Assembly (NCBI GenBank): GCA_030646715.1
Contig: JAUSLJ010000014.1
Location: forward strand, 31,814-95,813
Source: Agitococcus sp.
GTDB taxonomy: Bacteria > Pseudomonadota > Gammaproteobacteria > Pseudomonadales > Moraxellaceae
Length of the DNA: 64,000 bases
Direction: 5' to 3'
Shown here: positions 20,738-29,226 of the stretch, one piece after another
Layout: the number at the start of each line of letters is the position of its first letter
How positions within the stretch are numbered: the stretch's first letter is position 1
Made by a program: the position numbers and the translations under genes
Notes under the pieces: model-generated
Told to the model about the DNA's origin: nothing
What the model saw: only the letters and a program-made list of their open reading frames with translations
Databases searched by the model: none

Positions 20738-22027
20738 GTGAACATATTTCGTGGAATGATGACTCGTTTACAACGCAAGCCTTTAGCCACCGCAATGGGC
20801 CTGTCGTTGTTCGTACATTTTGCCATTTTTTGGGATGGTGAATTTGAGCTGCCTGATTTTAGTCCAGACTCACCCGACGAAGTATTATCCAAGAAAAAAG
20901 CCGACTCTATTCCACGCGTTAAACTTACAATTAAACCGCCTGCACGTCCTAAGCCTCAACTAGGGGCGGCAATAGTCACGCTGATAGAAGAAGCACCTCC
21001 TGCGGCCGAAAAAGTAGCACCCGCAAAACCCAAACAACCCAAGAAAAATGTCGCCACCAAAAAGCCTAAAGCGGAAAAACCCGAAGAACCGATCAATGGC
21101 GACAACTTAGCGAATCAAGGGCTAAAACCGCCTGAAAATCCATTAAGCGACAAACCCGAAGATGTGCCAAATAGTGATAAAGTGATACCTCTAGGGGATA
21201 ACTTACCGCCACCACCCGAAGAAATTGCTAAAACTCCTGCTCCGCCACTAGATGAGCCGCCGCCATCTTTTCCTGTAGAAATTCATGCTCGCTATAAAGC
21301 TAGCTTTAAAGGTATTGGCGTAGAAATCAGACAAACTTGGCGTATGGAAGGCGAAAATTATAGTATCGAAAATGAAGCATCTAAATTTGGCTTTAAAGCA
21401 CGGATGATCAGTGAAGGCCGCGTATCCAATAATGGTATTAGCCCCGAAAAATATCGAATGTACCTGAATAGCAAGTTACGCAGCTTTGCCGATATAGACC
21501 GAAGCACAAATAGCATTCGTTTTGGTAAAACGGATGAAGTCAAATACACCACTATTCAAAATGAAATTCAAGATGCGGCCAGTTTACCGTTTCAAGTCGC
21601 GGTCAGTTTTACAGGTGCAGAAAGCCGACAAATGCAAGTCACCACAGGCAGTTCGGTTTACAACATTGAATTAAAATTACTCTCTGAAGAAATGGTCAAA
21701 TTGCCCGCAGGGGTGATTAGAACCCTGCATTTGCAGGGTCAGCGTATTAACCTGAGTACAGGCACAACACAACAAGGGTATGATGTCTGGCTTGCGCCCG
21801 ACTATCGCAACTTTCCTGTAAAGTTTAGAGGGCCGACGAGCAAAGGTGAAGTGATGGAATACAGCCTAAAAACCTTGTCATTTGAAGGGCAAACGGTGTT
21901 AGGTAAAAACTTAAAACCTGAGCCAGAAACACCCGATACCGACACCCTACCACCTGAGTTTTTAGAACACACTGATGTAAAACAAGAGCATCAACCCGCG
22001 CTAAATATCGGGGAAGATGCACCTTAA
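20738..22027 (+). CDS. DUF3108 periplasmic protein with Pro/Lys-rich linker
   Basis: A 429-residue protein with an N-terminal membrane anchor (about residues 19-35, MGLSLFVHFAIFW), a long Pro/Lys/Glu-rich region (about 45-180) that could span the periplasm, and a C-terminal DUF3108 beta domain (about 185-395). The domain is recognised by YKASFKGIGVEIRQTWRMEG, the YRMYLNSKLRSF strand and the DVWLAPDYRNFPVKFR end. The start is GTG (20738) with AAGG overlapping the hemL stop. Family members are periplasmic and of unknown function. Confidence 0.8.
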   Translation: MNIFRGMMTRLQRKPLATAMGLSLFVHFAIFWDGEFELPDFSPDSPDEVLSKKKADSIPRVKLTIKPPARPKPQLGAAIVTLIEEAPPAAEKVAPAKPKQPKKNVATKKPKAEKPEEPINGDNLANQGLKPPENPLSDKPEDVPNSDKVIPLGDNLPPPPEEIAKTPAPPLDEPPPSFPVEIHARYKASFKGIGVEIRQTWRMEGENYSIENEASKFGFKARMISEGRVSNNGISPEKYRMYLNSKLRSFADIDRSTNSIRFGKTDEVKYTTIQNEIQDAASLPFQVAVSFTGAESRQMQVTTGSSVYNIELKLLSEEMVKLPAGVIRTLHLQGQRINLSTGTTQQGYDVWLAPDYRNFPVKFRGPTSKGEVMEYSLKTLSFEGQTVLGKNLKPEPETPDTDTLPPEFLEHTDVKQEHQPALNIGEDAP

Positions 22028-22038
22028 TGGTGGATGGA

Positions 22039-22857
22039 TCAATCCATATTTCTTTGCCAACACCACAATAATACTCCCACCATCACATACATCAACAAAC
22101 CAAACGCTAATACTGTTGGTAAGAGATTGGCTGCATTCGGCAATACCGCTAATAAAGATAAAACCAAAGTTAGGTTACGTACTAAGGTCGCCAATACAAC
22201 CGTACGACGCACGGCCAAAGTGCGCTCAAACAGAGGAGGCACAACAAATATCATCACTAATACACAGGCTGCTAATAAAGGCTCAATCGGACCAGTCAAG
22301 ATTTCTTGGCCATATCGTAATGCTAAAGCAAGCACTAATAAAATCACCAACAGACCACCCACACGCTCAAGACGCGGCTGCCATAATTTCGCCCATTGAG
22401 AAAAAAGCTGGCTGATAAAACTTCCTAATAACAACGGAATCAAGGTGATCGCTAATAAATAGCCTGCTAAATAACCTAATGACAAGCTTTCTGAATTGAT
22501 CCAACCAATCATCGAAAAAACCGTAATTGCCCCAAGACTCACCCCCAATAAAAAGATAATGAGTTGTGCAATCAAACGTTGTGAGCCTTTGACTTGTTTG
22601 ACAAATGCGCCTGCCGAAGTACCACCCGCCGCCGCAATACACAAAGCCATAGCCGACAAACTTGCCGATGAAAAAACATTCATGCTTTTTAGTGCGACTA
22701 ACATCAAAGACGGAATCAGTAAGTTATACATCAGCACGCGCGCAAAAATTAACTGACTGAGTTTATCGGCTTTCGCTGAATCATTAGGATGCAAACCCAA
22801 CGCGAACATAATGACTAGCGTATTGGCCATCGCCCAAAAATCAATGATGTTTTGCAT
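22039..22857 (-). CDS. SBF/BASS-type membrane transporter
   Basis: A 272-residue, highly hydrophobic protein with about eight membrane helices. IAAAGGTSAGAFVKQVKGS matches the conserved crossover motif of the bile acid:sodium symporter superfamily, which includes the Acr3 arsenite exporters. It is shorter than typical members (around 300-330). The ATG overlaps the stop of the flavoprotein gene (TAATG). Operon partners, an ArsR-type repressor and an ArsO-like flavoprotein, suggest export of a metalloid or thiol-reactive compound. The substrate is inferred from context only. Confidence 0.7.
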   Translation of the reverse strand: MQNIIDFWAMANTLVIMFALGLHPNDSAKADKLSQLIFARVLMYNLLIPSLMLVALKSMNVFSSASLSAMALCIAAAGGTSAGAFVKQVKGSQRLIAQLIIFLLGVSLGAITVFSMIGWINSESLSLGYLAGYLLAITLIPLLLGSFISQLFSQWAKLWQPRLERVGGLLVILLVLALALRYGQEILTGPIEPLLAACVLVMIFVVPPLFERTLAVRRTVVLATLVRNLTLVLSLLAVLPNAANLLPTVLAFGLLMYVMVGVLLWCWQRNMD

Positions 22858-23930
22858 TAGCAACAGCCTTGTAACAAGTGAGTTGTCTGAGGATTTTTTA
22901 GATACCGTTGAAGATGTTTAACTACATAACGTGCATCATCACCCACGCCGCGTAATGTAGCCGATGCGTGTGAGCGTTGCCACGGCATACCAACAAAATA
23001 TAAGCCCTGAATAGTTGTACCAATACCATTTTCTTGTTGGGGAGTATCTGAGGAACCATCTCCGATTAACTCATTGATATAATTAGGTAAATGGCTAAAT
23101 CCTGTGGCTAACAATAAAGTATCTATTGGCAAAGACGAATCAGACCATTGCAAACCATCGGCAGTTAAACGCTCAAATATGCGCTGATAACGAATACGTC
23201 CACTCTCTACGGCTTGACGATATTTTCCTTGGTCTAAAACAGGTGTTTCTTTACCGAGTAACCATTTACCCCATCGCCCTGTATCTAGACCTGTCCACTT
23301 CAACCAAAAATGAATATCTTGGCCTAAAACACGTTGCTTTTGAAATAGCGGTGCTTGGCGTGATGTGAGTATGACCTCGTGCATAGCAGATAATTCATAA
23401 GCAATTTGCAATGCAGAATTACCCGCACCAACTACCGCCACACGCTGTCCCAAAACATCTGCAGGTGAACGATATGCCGCGGAATGTAACACTTGCCCCT
23501 TAAAGTCAGTCAATCCTTTAAAATTAGGGATATTCGGTTGATGAAAAGGCCCACTCGCAACGACGACAGCCCGTGCAAAATAGTCAGTATGTGTCGTCCT
23601 TAGACAAAAAAGCTCATCTTGCCGTTGGATGTTAGTCACGCGGGTATTAAAGTGGATTGGAAAGGCAAAATGCTGGGCATAACGCTCAAGATAGTCCACC
23701 ACTTCATCACGCGTAGGATATCGTGTTAAATCGCCCGTAAACGACAACTCAGGCAAGCTAGAATATCGAGCAGGGGAAAATAAGGTCAGACTGTCATAAT
23801 ATTTTGGCCACGAACCCACAGCGCGCTCCCCTGCCTCCAAAAGAAGAAAATTTAAACCTTTTTTTTGCAAAGCATGAGCCGTTACTAAACCTGCCTGCCC
23901 TGCACCAATCACCACGACATCGTATACCAT
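22857..23930 (-). CDS. ArsO-like flavin-dependent monooxygenase
   Basis: A 357-residue FAD/NADPH protein of the class B monooxygenase group. The FAD site is VVVIGAGQAGLVTAHALQ near the start, the NADPH site is VAVVGAGNSALQIAYEL mid-protein and the late LLATGFS motif is present. A segment SWPKYYDSLTLFSPARY is typical of ArsO-like enzymes in ars operons. It ends in Gly-Cys-Cys, an unusual tail shared with the neighbouring repressor. ATG 23930 is chosen (AGG seven bases upstream) over a GTG two codons earlier. The reaction is not known. Confidence 0.75.
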   Translation of the reverse strand: MVYDVVVIGAGQAGLVTAHALQKKGLNFLLLEAGERAVGSWPKYYDSLTLFSPARYSSLPELSFTGDLTRYPTRDEVVDYLERYAQHFAFPIHFNTRVTNIQRQDELFCLRTTHTDYFARAVVVASGPFHQPNIPNFKGLTDFKGQVLHSAAYRSPADVLGQRVAVVGAGNSALQIAYELSAMHEVILTSRQAPLFQKQRVLGQDIHFWLKWTGLDTGRWGKWLLGKETPVLDQGKYRQAVESGRIRYQRIFERLTADGLQWSDSSLPIDTLLLATGFSHLPNYINELIGDGSSDTPQQENGIGTTIQGLYFVGMPWQRSHASATLRGVGDDARYVVKHLQRYLKNPQTTHLLQGCC

Positions 23931-23979
23931 AATCACACCTATATTTCCCGAACTAACGAAATGTTAGCTATTACAATAA

Positions 23980-24270
23980 CTAACAACACTGCTTTAAGAA
24001 CGCACCTAGTTGATCTAAGGTTTGCTGAATTTGAGCGACATTGGCTCGGTATTCCACTTCTTTGCCTATTTTTTCCGAGTTTAATAACCCTGCTTCTTTC
24101 AGTTGCTTCAAATGTTCAGATGACGTAGACATTCCCAACTGAGTACGCTCTGCCACTTCACTTACGGTCAGGACTGGCTGGCTGGCAAACAACAGCATAA
24201 TGCGTTGCCTATTTTCGTTAGCCAACGCTTGCAAAAACTTTTGAATATTATTGGGTAATGCCATGCTCAT
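23980..24270 (-). CDS. ArsR-family repressor with C-terminal Cys-Cys
   Basis: A 96-residue winged-helix repressor. The helix-turn-helix is TVSEVAERTQLGMSTSSEHL and the wing SEKIGKEVEYRAN. The classical ELCVCD metal site is absent: the equivalent stretch reads QPVLTVSEVAE. The only cysteines are the last two residues, C95 and C96. This recalls the C-terminal thiol site known for Acidithiobacillus ferrooxidans ArsR. It opens the operon with the flavoprotein and transporter. It probably senses As(III), Sb(III) or another thiophile. Confidence 0.8.
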   Translation of the reverse strand: MSMALPNNIQKFLQALANENRQRIMLLFASQPVLTVSEVAERTQLGMSTSSEHLKQLKEAGLLNSEKIGKEVEYRANVAQIQQTLDQLGAFLKQCC

Positions 24271-24435
24271 ACACTTCGTATTTTCCCGAATTATAGAATT
24301 GTTTATATTTAAGTGTCAATTTTTAATTGATGACATCTAAAGAAATGGTTGAAAGTTCGATAACGCACTGAGTCCTCAAGCCAATTGGAAGATATTAAAC
24401 GCTAAGTTTAATGACGCACATTTGGAAATTGGAAT

Positions 24436-24741
24436 ATGAAAACATCATTTAAGCACTTAACATTAGGACTGATACTCTCCAGTACGATGATCTTGTCCGC
24501 GTGTAATAAAGCAACATCCGTGACTGAAGTTAAAGATATTGATGTGACCACCGACGTAAAAACGACATTGGTCAGTGACCCCATCCTAAAAAATATGGAT
24601 ATCACGGTCACTACTATTAAAGGAGATGTAAAGCTTGTTGGGGTTGTTGATAGTCAGAGTCAAATTGACCATGCGATTGATGTGACTAATAGCATCGCAG
24701 GTGTACACACGATCCATAACGAGCTAGTCATCAAAAAATAA
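24436..24741 (+). CDS. BON-domain lipoprotein
   Basis: A 101-residue lipoprotein. The signal peptide ends in a lipobox (ILSAC, C23) and a single BON domain follows, with the pattern DVKTTLVSDPIL, VTTIKGDVKLVGVV and AIDVTNSIAGVHTIHNEL. BON proteins sit in the periplasm or outer membrane and are often stress-related (OsmY/DolP-like). It is a monocistronic plus-strand gene, followed 11 nt later by a palindromic repeat. Confidence 0.85.
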   Translation: MKTSFKHLTLGLILSSTMILSACNKATSVTEVKDIDVTTDVKTTLVSDPILKNMDITVTTIKGDVKLVGVVDSQSQIDHAIDVTNSIAGVHTIHNELVIKK

Positions 24742-24752
24742 GTTGTCTATTT

Positions 24753-24776
24753 GATGCTGAGGCAAACCCCAGCATC
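24753..24776. repeat. GCTGGGG palindrome, copy 1
   Basis: GATGCTG (24753-24759) pairs with CAGCATC (24770-24776). Related stem-loops follow the plus-strand genes ending at 39856 and 56499. No T-run follows, so a terminator role is only possible. Confidence 0.55.
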
Positions 24777-24795
24777 TGTAATACAAAAATGTTTG

Positions 24796-24996
24796 CTACT
24801 TCTGAGTGGCGCTAAACTCTACCAAACGACCTGTTACCACATACGTTAGTGGTAATGACAGCAAGAATCCCAACGCTATAGTAAGCATAACGGCATTAGC
24901 TTTATCGTAACCCGCCACCAAAGCAATCGTCACCAAAATACCAATTACGACAACTGATACCAATGTAAACATCACAGATGCTAAACGCCAATTCAT
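24796..24996 (-). CDS. Small two-helix membrane protein, unknown
   Basis: A 66-residue protein with two membrane helices (about 5-28 and 34-55), starting MNWRLASVMFTLVSVVVIG. Similar tiny two-helix proteins are known in proteobacteria, but I cannot name the family with confidence. It stands alone on the minus strand between the BON lipoprotein and alkB. Confidence 0.55.
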   Translation of the reverse strand: MNWRLASVMFTLVSVVVIGILVTIALVAGYDKANAVMLTIALGFLLSLPLTYVVTGRLVEFSATQK

Positions 24997-25168
24997 CTTA
25001 TATACCCCTATAAAAATTGTGCCTATAGTTAATTTATACGCCTAATTTTTTGCTTTGTGAAGCACTATTTTTTTAGTGAAAATAGGAATAATTCTTATTA
25101 TTTTTTCGCACAACTGCTTGTTTTTATTGGCGCAAGGCGTCAACAAACTGCTATTGATTGGCATAAAA

Positions 25169-25191
25169 AAGGTGGAGCTATGCCCCACCTT
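25169..25191 (-). terminator. Rho-independent terminator after alkB
   Basis: On the minus strand a stem AAGGTGG/CCACCTT closes on a short loop and is followed directly by a run of T residues (the AAAAAA at 25165-25170 on the plus strand). It lies about 20 nt beyond the alkB stop. Confidence 0.75.
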
Positions 25192-25211
25192 AAAACATGA
25201 CGTGATGTCTA

Positions 25212-26465
25212 TTAAACCGCTATTTTGTCCTCGACCAATTGCACCACATTAGATGATGGCTCAGCAGTCAACGTCGGTTTAGCATACTTAGCTAAAAACT
25301 CTTCACGACGCTCTGGGTCAATGTTAGCTTTGGTAATATCACCGTTGTAGTGATCCACCACACGCTGATCCATCAATGCTGACCACCATGAAGGAATATA
25401 CGCAGGCAATAACATCGACGCATAGCCACCGGGTAATTGCGGTGAGTCCTCAAAATGACGTAATGCTTGGAAGCTACGCATTGGATAGGCGTGATGGTCG
25501 GAGTGGCGTTGTAATTGGTAAATCACCAAATTCGTGACCACATAGTTACTGTTCCAACTGTGTTCGGGCATCGTGCGTTCGTATTTGCCATTTTCATCTT
25601 TTTGGCGTAACAAACCATAATGTTCAATATAGTTCACCACTTCCAATAAGCTCGCACCATAAGCACCTTGAGCCACTAAGAATGGGATTGCACCTTTACC
25701 ACAAATTGCTGTGGTGACACCCACAAAGCCTGCGGTAATTGCCCAACCCTGCAATAACTCGTTCTCCACACACCAAAAGCCTTTGCCTTTACGTTCTAGG
25801 CGTTTGGTTTCAATCTCAACGGCTGACTTAAAGCCTCCGATGACGGTGCGTGGTAAAAACTTCCAAAAGCTTTCACCCAAACGGCTGCTGGCTGGATCTT
25901 CTGGTGTCGAAACCCGTTTGTGATGGCCAAAATTATGCTCTACCGCAAAATGGGTATAAAACGTGGGTGCTAACGCTAACATTGCGCCAATACGGTTGTG
26001 TGATTCGTGTTTATGACCTAATTCATGGCCTGTGACAATGGCGATACCATTAAGCGCACCTACGGATGCCGTTAAACCAATACGGTCTAACATAGGGACG
26101 TTTTTGCGCGTAGCGAGCCATGCCCCCATAATGGTTAAGGCATATTGCGAAGGAATAAACGCTTTAGCTATTAAGTTGTAATATTTATCATTTTCTAATT
26201 CTTTAATCGCGGACTCAGGAGGATTACTCGTATCCTCACCAATCAAACGGTCTAAGGCAGGAATCACACCATGTACTAAGATCGGACCTGCCCATGCCAA
26301 CGCACGTAATTTTTTCGGCGCAACGGCATAGGCTGTCAATGCAGCAATACCAATAACAGGCAATGCGGGACTTAATAGCCATTTATAGCGTTTGGTATCT
26401 TTCCATTTTTTACCTTGTTGTTCGCTAGCTTTTTGCAGAAGATCATCAGGAGTTTTGGCATTCAT
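25212..26465 (-). CDS. alkB: Alkane 1-monooxygenase (AlkB)
   Basis: A 417-residue integral-membrane di-iron enzyme that hydroxylates the terminal carbon of medium-chain alkanes, using rubredoxin as electron donor. The histidine boxes are complete: HELGHKHE (147-154), EHNFGHHKRV (from 176), LQRHSDHH and the fourth segment NYIEHYGL. Several membrane helices lie before the first box. No rubredoxin gene, rubredoxin reductase or AlkR-type regulator is nearby, so these must be encoded elsewhere. The gene is monocistronic, with its own terminator. Confidence 0.95.
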   Translation of the reverse strand: MNAKTPDDLLQKASEQQGKKWKDTKRYKWLLSPALPVIGIAALTAYAVAPKKLRALAWAGPILVHGVIPALDRLIGEDTSNPPESAIKELENDKYYNLIAKAFIPSQYALTIMGAWLATRKNVPMLDRIGLTASVGALNGIAIVTGHELGHKHESHNRIGAMLALAPTFYTHFAVEHNFGHHKRVSTPEDPASSRLGESFWKFLPRTVIGGFKSAVEIETKRLERKGKGFWCVENELLQGWAITAGFVGVTTAICGKGAIPFLVAQGAYGASLLEVVNYIEHYGLLRQKDENGKYERTMPEHSWNSNYVVTNLVIYQLQRHSDHHAYPMRSFQALRHFEDSPQLPGGYASMLLPAYIPSWWSALMDQRVVDHYNGDITKANIDPERREEFLAKYAKPTLTAEPSSNVVQLVEDKIAV

Positions 26466-26592
26466 GGCTTATCACCTTGGCTAAGTTGAACGTTTTTGTG
26501 TCGTAAAAACTTTAGCGATACATGTGATCACAGAAGTCATTTACTGTACGTTCATATTGCCTTTATCACGCCCGATACAACTATCGAATAAA

Positions 26593-26624
26593 TCCACAAA
26601 ATCTATGTGGAAATCCGAGATTTC
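26593..26624. promoter_or_regulatory. Paired hairpins upstream of alkB
   Basis: Two adjacent inverted repeats lie about 130-160 nt upstream of the alkB ATG: TCCACA/TGTGGA (26593-26611) and GAAATC/GATTTC (26610-26624). They may form regulatory structure in the leader or be operator DNA. No recognised binding-site consensus. Confidence 0.3.
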
Positions 26625-26722
26625 ATAAAATCGTCTTAAATTCGTTATTATTTGGACAAAAAACATACTAAAGTGACGTTTAAATCATTTTAAGAAGTCA
26701 TTAAATCGTACTTGCTCGGTTT

Positions 26723-26747
26723 CGGGGCGATAATAGCAATCGCCCCG
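26723..26747 (-). terminator. Stem-loop after the anti-sigma gene
   Basis: A perfect 9-bp inverted repeat, CGGGGCGAT (26723-26731) and ATCGCCCCG (26739-26747), starts 6 nt beyond the anti-sigma stop. The stem is GC-rich but no T-run follows on either strand, so it may end the six-gene operon inefficiently or simply protect the 3' end. Confidence 0.5.
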
Positions 26748-26752
26748 CGCAC

Positions 26753-27451
26753 TCAAACGCTAATTTTACCCGTAAACAACACCGCACCTGTCGGGCTACC
26801 CGTTGTTGAGCCACCTTTTGGTTCGATACTAATCGCTAAGACTTTACCTGACCTTAAACGCTGACGTTGTTGAGCCGTAAACGTTAATGAGCCTTGACCT
26901 TGTGATAGTTTAATCACCCCTAAAGACTCAGGCGCACCGTCAGCAATTGCCCATAACTCTAGATCTCTGTCACTCGGTACAGATACTTGTTGCAGACTCG
27001 AAAGCTGTAACGCACTACCATCGGCATTTACACGGACAATCCATGTGGGTTCGGCTTTATCCGTACTTAATACCGCTAAATCTTTATAGGATGGGATAAC
27101 GTCAGGTTGGTAAATCAAGGTATTCCACACCAACACACCCGCCACGGCAGAAGCTAATAAACTTCCACCCCATGCCCACGTTAGCCAAAAAGGTTTTGAA
27201 ACTGGCTTTTGCTCAACAACAATAAATCCTAAACGTTGACGAATGTTTTGCCATACCGCAGGTGGTACAGGGACAGGAGCTAATTGATTGGATAACGGCG
27301 CTAGACGTTGCTCCCATGCCGCAACCAAACGGCGTAATGCGGGCTGCTCAACCATCAAACGTTCAAAACGTAAACGTGCTTTGCCTTGCAATGAGCCTAA
27401 AACGTACTCTGCGGCTAATCTTTTTTGTAATTCAGGATGTTGATAATTCAT
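26753..27451 (-). CDS. Anti-sigma factor (RskA type)
   Basis: A 232-residue membrane-anchored anti-sigma factor. The N-terminal cytoplasmic part (LAAEYVLGSLQGKARLRFER) is the sigma-binding anti-sigma domain. One membrane helix lies near residues 90-110 (WGGSLLASAVAGVLVW). The extracytoplasmic C-terminal RskA domain contains LELWAIADGAPESLGVIKL and LAISIEPKGGSTTGSPTGAV. No zinc-binding HxxxCxxC motif is seen. The ATG at 27451 overlaps the sigma factor stop (ATGA), so the pair is translationally coupled. Confidence 0.88.
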   Translation of the reverse strand: MNYQHPELQKRLAAEYVLGSLQGKARLRFERLMVEQPALRRLVAAWEQRLAPLSNQLAPVPVPPAVWQNIRQRLGFIVVEQKPVSKPFWLTWAWGGSLLASAVAGVLVWNTLIYQPDVIPSYKDLAVLSTDKAEPTWIVRVNADGSALQLSSLQQVSVPSDRDLELWAIADGAPESLGVIKLSQGQGSLTFTAQQRQRLRSGKVLAISIEPKGGSTTGSPTGAVLFTGKISV

Positions 27452-27990
27452 AATTGCAAGCATCCTTTAAGTTTATCTAAGCCCCTTCTAACCCATGCTT
27501 TAACTGTGCCTAAAGGTGCACTCAACTGAGTCGCCAATTCGCTGTGCGATAAGCCTTGAAAATATGCCAACATCACCGATTGACGTTGTTTATCATCTAA
27601 ATGTTCTAAGCAGCCATTTAATCGTTTGGCATCGGAGTCGGCCATCACTTCATCCAGCGGTTCGGGCGTATCGGCAATCATGTTCTCCCATTCAATGGGC
27701 GATAAATCACTGATCCCTTTAGGCTGTCGTCGCAACTTGTCTAAACAGCGATTTCTAACAATCGTATTTAGCCAAGTTTGCGCTGTGCCTTTTTCTTCTG
27801 AATAACTTTGAGCCGAATGCCAAATACTGATAAAAGCATCCTGCAAAGCTTCTTCGGCAAGGTCTTTGCGTTTGACCACCATCAATGCTAAAGCATAGAG
27901 CTTGGGTGAGGATTGATGATACAAACTGTCAAAGGCACGCTGGTCGCCTAAAGCTGTTCTGTAAATGAGTACCGCCATGTCCTCAGCCAT
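27448..27990 (-). CDS. ECF sigma factor
   Basis: A 180-residue group 4 sigma-70 factor. Region 2 includes AFDSLYHQSSPKLYALAL and AEEALQDAFISIWHSA; region 4 is DKQRQSVMLAYFQGLSHSEL followed by GTVKAWVRRGLDKL. I chose the ATG at 27990 because region 2 begins immediately after it; the frame could extend upstream, but that extension overlaps a palindromic region. It forms a coupled pair with the anti-sigma gene and is transcribed after the DUF4331/TPR/HupE genes. RskA-type pairs usually respond to oxidative or envelope redox signals. Confidence 0.9.
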   Translation of the reverse strand: MAEDMAVLIYRTALGDQRAFDSLYHQSSPKLYALALMVVKRKDLAEEALQDAFISIWHSAQSYSEEKGTAQTWLNTIVRNRCLDKLRRQPKGISDLSPIEWENMIADTPEPLDEVMADSDAKRLNGCLEHLDDKQRQSVMLAYFQGLSHSELATQLSAPLGTVKAWVRRGLDKLKGCLQL

Positions 27991-28011
27991 TTTCAACCTG
28001 CTATTAATGAT

Positions 28012-28108
28012 AACTGACGCAAAACACCGTTTTAACTTGACTTTTGGGAGCATGAAACCGTTAGAAACGGTTAAAATGCGGACAAATGTCAAGTTACCTG
28101 CGTCAGTT
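28012..28108. promoter_or_regulatory. Nested inverted repeats between hupE-like and sigma genes
   Basis: Three pairs of inverted arms enclose one another: AACTGACGC (28012-28020)/GCGTCAGTT (28100-28108), AACTTGAC (28034-28041)/GTCAAGTT (28088-28095) and AACCGTT (28056-28062)/AACGGTT (28066-28072). The inner two share a centre at about 28064. The outer right arm overlaps the HupE-like stop codon. A minus-strand TTGACA (a possible -35) lies within the middle arm. The array may be an operator for an internal sigma promoter or a large RNA hairpin that attenuates read-through. Confidence 0.6.
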
Positions 28109-29226
28109 TAAAAAGTTAGATTAAATAGACGCTGACATAACCACAAACCAGCGACAGAGGCAATCATTAATGAGCCGCCCGTTAAAATACCACGTTGGTA
28201 ATACTGACTATTTCGACTTAAAAACGCTAACGGAATAAATATCGCCACAATGGCTAGCTGCCCTGTTTCTACGCCCAAATTAAAACCAACTAACGCCAAC
28301 AATTGCGCATCTGTACCTGACGTTAAATCGGACAGCGCACTGGCGAAACCAAAGCCATGAATCAAACCAAAGACAAACGCTAACATCCACCGCCACCGAT
28401 CTAAAACAGGGCGGAGATTATGCAACGCTGCAACAATGACGGAGGCGGCAATAGCGGACTCCACCCAACGTGAGGGTAAAGAAACCCAATGAAATGCGGC
28501 TACTGCTAAGGTTAACGAATGGGCGACGGTAAAAGCAGTGACGATACTGGCGGCATCCCATAATGCCTTTTTCCAATCATCAACCCCCTGCCAAGACTGG
28601 TGTTGACGCAACAAAACAACAGGCAACAACAGCGACAGTAAAAATAAGATATGGTCATAACCCGCCCAAATATGAGCAACACCATCACGCCAAAACGCCA
28701 GCAATGAATGCTGAGCAGACACTTTTTCTAATGAGATAAACAGTTCATTTGCGCTTAACACCAAGGTTTGTGCCGACTGTTGCTCTGGCAGCCAATTTAC
28801 AATGCCACGATGACCGGCATCGACATTGGCCAACAGCTGATATTTGACTGCCCACGCACCTGCCGCTGAACATTGGCTAGTCATCGTTAGTACAGCATAT
28901 TGTCCGTCGGTATGACGGTCTATCGCTAAAGGAGCATTAAACAAATACGGCGGACAATCCTGTTGTTGACGCTGTAACTGTAAATTGCTTTGTGCTAGTT
29001 GCTGGATTGCATTCGTTTTGACTAAGACTTCTGACCAAGTTAATTGACGGTCATTATTGGCATCTAAGCCTAGCAATACATCTAAATCGCGCAAGGCAAT
29101 ATCCCAACGTGCGCTCACTAAACCTGTATTACTGGCATTCAACGTTAAATAACTATCACTGGCTTTATGAGCATAGCCGATAGAACTACAACAGAGTAAT
29201 GATAAGAGTAAAATGATTTTTTTCAT
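28108..29226 (-). CDS. HupE/UreJ_2-family membrane protein with EF-hand-like loop
   Basis: A 372-residue protein. A signal peptide (MKKIILLLSLLCCSSIGYA) precedes an extracytoplasmic domain, then a C-terminal HupE/UreJ-type membrane domain of about six helices. Family motifs are GYDHILFLLSLLLP, FTVAHSLTLAVAAFHWV and AFVFGLIHGFGFASAL. The outer domain has a textbook EF-hand loop, DANNDRQLTWSE (residues 55-66), suggesting Ca2+ binding. HupE relatives have been linked to nickel or cobalt uptake, but the histidines here do not prove that. The ATG at 29226 overlaps the TPR gene stop (ATGA). Confidence 0.85.
   Translation of the reverse strand: MKKIILLLSLLCCSSIGYAHKASDSYLTLNASNTGLVSARWDIALRDLDVLLGLDANNDRQLTWSEVLVKTNAIQQLAQSNLQLQRQQQDCPPYLFNAPLAIDRHTDGQYAVLTMTSQCSAAGAWAVKYQLLANVDAGHRGIVNWLPEQQSAQTLVLSANELFISLEKVSAQHSLLAFWRDGVAHIWAGYDHILFLLSLLLPVVLLRQHQSWQGVDDWKKALWDAASIVTAFTVAHSLTLAVAAFHWVSLPSRWVESAIAASVIVAALHNLRPVLDRWRWMLAFVFGLIHGFGFASALSDLTSGTDAQLLALVGFNLGVETGQLAIVAIFIPLAFLSRNSQYYQRGILTGGSLMIASVAGLWLCQRLFNLTF

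Noticed and set aside
26523..26532. TGTGATCACA palindrome upstream of alkB, resembling a CRP site
   Set aside because: CRP/Vfr sites need about six bases between TGTGA and TCACA; here they abut, so the match is coincidental.
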